From: Perlabentimonas sp046542995 | GTDB lineage: Bacteria; Bacteroidota; Bacteroidia; Bacteroidales; Tenuifilaceae | Direction: 5' to 3' | Length of the DNA stretch: 64,000 nucleotides | Assembly (NCBI GenBank): GCA_046542995.1 | Contig: JBKHAH010000001.1 | Span: 45,206 to 109,205 of the forward strand | Part shown: positions 61,467-64,000 of the stretch, one piece after another | Layout: each line of letters opens with the position of its first letter | Numbering within the stretch: position 1 is the first letter of the stretch | Position numbers and translations under genes: made by a program | Notes under the pieces: generated by a model | Seen by the model: the letters and a program-made list of their open reading frames with translations, nothing else | The model's database searches: none | What the model was told of the DNA's origin: nothing

Positions 61467-63812
61467 TTACTCATATTTTAATGCATCTACAGGGTTGGCT
61501 CTGGCTGTTCGCCATGTATGGTAAGATACTGTAAGAAATGCAATTAGCATGGATAAAATGAATGCAGCTATAAAATACAGAATACTTATTGACGTTCTGT
61601 AAGGAAAATCTTGTAACCAAGTATTCATAGCAAAATATGCCGCTGGCCATGCAATCACGTTAGCTGCCATAACCAACAGGGCAAATTCTTTCCATAGCAA
61701 CCCCATAATACGAAGGCTAGAGGCACCCATTACTTTGCGAATTCCCATCTCCTTTACTCTTGCCTGTACCATAAAATCTGACAGTCCGAAAAGACCCATA
61801 CAACCAATAAAAATGGCAATAACAGCAAAGTAACCAAACATCTGCCCCATCCTCATCTCGCTACGGTAGAGCCTTTCAAACGAATCATTCAAAAAAGTGT
61901 ACTCAAAAGGCTCCTCTATAGCATAGTCGTTCCAAATAATTCTAAGATTATCTAGCGTTTCATGTAACTGTGAAACGTTTATTTTAATGTTATAGGTGTT
62001 GTATGCAGAACCTCTATAGCAAAGAACAAGCGGACCAATATTGCTATGCAATGAGTTAAAGTTAAAATCTTTAACTACTCCAATAATTTCACGGGTTGAC
62101 CACCCACCTTCCAACTTTTCACCTATAGGGTTTTCGGTTTCCAGCATATCTGCCAATGTCTCATTTATAACTACAGCATAGTTCTTGTCAGCAGGTCTAT
62201 CCCATTCAAAACTCCTACCCTGAATAATTTCGAGACCTAAAACATCAATATAATCAGGGTCAACAGGATGATAAGAATAGTTATGCATATTACCTTGCAT
62301 ATCCTTGTAGCTTTCCTGCCATTTTATGCTCCCCATTTTAGCGTTAGAGCGAGTTACGCCCTTTACGCCTGGAGTTTGCATCACCTTATCTTTAAAAACA
62401 TCGAAACCATAGCTGGTTTTACGCGGAATCCTCAGGTTCACAATCTGTTCCTTATCAAAGCCCACGTCGAACCTAGTGAAATAGTTTAATTGGCTAAAAA
62501 TTACCAGGGTAGATATTATTAGTGCTACCGACACGAAAAACTGAAATCCAATAAGCAGCTTTCTAAGAAACCCCGACTTGGCTCCTTTAACCAAATTTCC
62601 CTTAAGCACAGCATTTGTTGAGAAAGAACTCAAGTAGAAAGATGGGTAAAGTCCTGAAATAATTCCGATTATTATGGCAGAAATAAATAGATAGAATATG
62701 GATAATGGAGTGATAAGTGCTGCAGAGGAGAGGTCGCGTTCAACCAACGATCCGAAAAATGAAGCCAGAAGCTCTGCCAAGGCAACCCCAATAAGCATTG
62801 CAAAGAGAGCGGTTAAAACAGACTCCCCAAGGAACTGGCTGATTATGCTAAAACGACTTCCGCCAATGGCCTTTCGTATGGCAATTTCCTTTGCTCTGGT
62901 AGATGCTCGGGCGGTGCTTAGGTTAATATAATTAACGCATGCTAGAATTAATATAAGAATTGCAACTACTATCATAACGCCAATGAACCTAGGATTACCG
63001 TGTTTTACTTTCCCTTCAAAAGACAGAGCGCCATTGAAATAGATATCGGACACAGGTCGTAAACGCAATTCAAAAGGTGGTTTCGATCCCATCAATTCTT
63101 CAAGCTTAAGGTTTAATCGTTCAGCAACCACATTTTTAGAATCGGGTGATACTAGCTTTAAATACGTTGGGTTATTCATGTTATTAAAAAGCTTCGATTC
63201 AATTTCGTCCCAGCCATAAAAAACCTGCAGTATATCGAAAGAGAAAAGCGCCTTAAAAGGTAGATGAAAAAAAGTTGGGTCTTCAATCACTGCTGTTACC
63301 GTAAAGTTATGCTCATCGTAAACAGTTATAATTTTCCCAATGGGGTTCTCGTTACCAAACAACCTTTTTGCTTCGCTTTCAGTTAGAACTATATCATATT
63401 TATCATCCAAGGGGTTCAGTACTCTACCTTGTAATATCTCAAAGTCAAAAAAACTAATAAAGTTATTGGTAACTGGCATGTAACCATCAACACGAAAAAC
63501 TCTATCCTGCTGTGTTATAACCTCATCATCAATAAAATAACTCGTTACCGATACGGCTTCATCCACATCTGGGCAGTGCATTTCTGCAAAATTTGCAAAT
63601 CCTGGGCCCAAAAGAGCCCATTCTCCAAACTCAAGCCTATAAATCTTCTCCTTCTCCTTTATAAAATTATCAACCTTATACTCTTGCGAAATAAACAGAA
63701 ATATTAGGATGAATACGCCAATGCCTAATCCTAAACCAACAATATTTATTAAGGAGGAAGCTTTACTCCTAAAAATATTACGTATTGCTACTAATAGATA
63801 ATTCTTTAACAT
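61467..63812 (-). CDS. FtsX/MacB-type ABC transporter permease (first of tandem set)
   Basis: 781 residues. TM near 20-42, periplasmic MacB-PCD-like domain (about 45-275), middle TM triplet with 'VNYINLSTARASTRAKEIAIRKA', second periplasmic domain (about 430-660), C-terminal TM triplet with 'SDFMVQARVKEMGIRKVMGA', and C-terminus 'NPVDALKYE'. The repeated 'KE-x-x-IRK' cytoplasmic motif is the likely contact with the ATPase. It is the promoter-proximal member of the set and has a palindrome and a -24-like element upstream. Confidence 0.88.
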   Translation of the reverse strand: MLKNYLLVAIRNIFRSKASSLINIVGLGLGIGVFILIFLFISQEYKVDNFIKEKEKIYRLEFGEWALLGPGFANFAEMHCPDVDEAVSVTSYFIDDEVITQQDRVFRVDGYMPVTNNFISFFDFEILQGRVLNPLDDKYDIVLTESEAKRLFGNENPIGKIITVYDEHNFTVTAVIEDPTFFHLPFKALFSFDILQVFYGWDEIESKLFNNMNNPTYLKLVSPDSKNVVAERLNLKLEELMGSKPPFELRLRPVSDIYFNGALSFEGKVKHGNPRFIGVMIVVAILILILACVNYINLSTARASTRAKEIAIRKAIGGSRFSIISQFLGESVLTALFAMLIGVALAELLASFFGSLVERDLSSAALITPLSIFYLFISAIIIGIISGLYPSFYLSSFSTNAVLKGNLVKGAKSGFLRKLLIGFQFFVSVALIISTLVIFSQLNYFTRFDVGFDKEQIVNLRIPRKTSYGFDVFKDKVMQTPGVKGVTRSNAKMGSIKWQESYKDMQGNMHNYSYHPVDPDYIDVLGLEIIQGRSFEWDRPADKNYAVVINETLADMLETENPIGEKLEGGWSTREIIGVVKDFNFNSLHSNIGPLVLCYRGSAYNTYNIKINVSQLHETLDNLRIIWNDYAIEEPFEYTFLNDSFERLYRSEMRMGQMFGYFAVIAIFIGCMGLFGLSDFMVQARVKEMGIRKVMGASSLRIMGLLWKEFALLVMAANVIAWPAAYFAMNTWLQDFPYRTSISILYFIAAFILSMLIAFLTVSYHTWRTARANPVDALKYE

Positions 63813-63846
63813 GGCGATAGGTTTATAATTAACTTTTCACACACAA

Positions 63847-63863
63847 TACCACAACCATACCAA
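63847..63863 (-). promoter_or_regulatory. possible sigma-54 (-24/-12) promoter
   Basis: On the minus strand TTGGTATG (6 of 8 to TTGGCACG) is followed at the correct spacing by TGGTA, a weak -12 match. It lies 35 nt before the ATG at 63812; a palindrome is 88 nt upstream. Confidence 0.3.
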
Positions 63864-63950
63864 AACCTATACATGCCTGATTATCTTGTATTTTAAGCAT
63901 ATATAATAGGTGTAAGAAAAAATAAGTTTCGTGCGAATGAGCACACTTTG

Positions 63951-63966
63951 TGTTCGATAACGAACG
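63951..63966. promoter_or_regulatory. palindrome upstream of the first permease gene
   Basis: TGTTCG-ATAA-CGAACG contains a perfect GTTCG-N4-CGAAC inverted repeat, the same core as at 58884-58899, pointing to a shared regulator for both permease promoters. Confidence 0.5.
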
Positions 63967-64000
63967 CTTGATGTTCAGATTTCAAGATATAAAGAAAAAG

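Noticed and set aside
56279..63812. Recent tandem duplication of the three permease genes
   Set aside because: The proteins share layout and short motifs but differ through most of their length, so they are old paralogues rather than a fresh repeat.
1..64000. CRISPR arrays, tRNA or rRNA genes, insertion sequences, prophage or integrase genes
   Set aside because: No regular direct repeats with spacers, no tRNA-like T-loop/acceptor pairs in intergenic DNA and no transposase or integrase protein were seen.

Overview
The window looks like a chromosomal segment of a fermentative, anaerobic but peroxide-defended member of the Bacteroidota, probably Bacteroidales or Marinilabiliales-like. The reasons are the low GC content, TAnnTTTG-type -7 promoter boxes, a SusC/TonB-type receptor with a carboxypeptidase-like N-terminal domain, DUF6913 between ligA and dapA, SPOR-domain proteins, tryptophanase, and tandem 780-800-residue FtsX permeases. 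The taxonomic call is an inference; there is no rRNA or tRNA gene in the window to anchor it.

Layout. 1-13.1 kb is mostly minus-strand housekeeping: a DUF3108 protein (cut by the left edge), a small membrane protein, a DUF368 lipid-carrier flippase, a ComA-like phosphosulfolactate synthase, a TPR protein, a dihydroorotate-dehydrogenase-like protein, the ligA-DUF6913-dapA operon, a RelA/SpoT homologue with an altered hydrolase motif, and tryptophanase. 13.4-19.6 kb (plus) holds an M28 peptidase and a SPOR protein-Wza-Wzc group. 19.6-39.7 kb is the centre of interest, a [FeFe]-hydrogenase island. It contains HydG, a TonB receptor and a TM1266-type regulator on the minus strand. A divergent SBP-permease-ATPase importer follows, then RibF and Rex. 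Next come a REC-histidine kinase, a lone REC protein and a sensory hydrogenase-histidine kinase fusion, followed by the catalytic NADH-linked hydrogenase HydA-HydB-HydC. Divergent from that are a small [2Fe-2S] ferredoxin, a second hydrogenase-like sensor with a PAS domain, and a SpoIIE-type phosphatase.

39.8-43.9 kb is a peroxide-defence cluster (PerR-like regulator, ferritin-like protein, KatG, peroxiredoxin) followed by an unrecognised multi-spanning membrane protein. 45.6-52.6 kb (minus) is a solute:sodium symporter operon with a DUF4212-like partner carrying an inserted domain, a TPR protein, a phosphoesterase and a large Cache-PAS-PAS-CBS-nucleotidyltransferase sensor. 53-56 kb has an unknown lipoprotein, a cytoplasmic GH13 enzyme, a cold-shock protein and a tiny 53-residue ORF. 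56.3-63.8 kb has three paralogous FtsX-type permeases.

How it fits together. The catalytic hydrogenase would couple NADH (and probably ferredoxin) oxidation to H2 production. The two H-cluster-like sensor proteins, the phosphorelay modules and the phosphatase look like a gas- or redox-sensing control layer around it. Three Rex-like palindromes lie in the three promoter regions of this island, and rex itself is inside it. I regard this sensory/regulatory island, with an unusual split of [2Fe-2S] domains between HydB and a stand-alone ferredoxin and a co-located TonB/ABC import route, as the best candidate for an undescribed system here.
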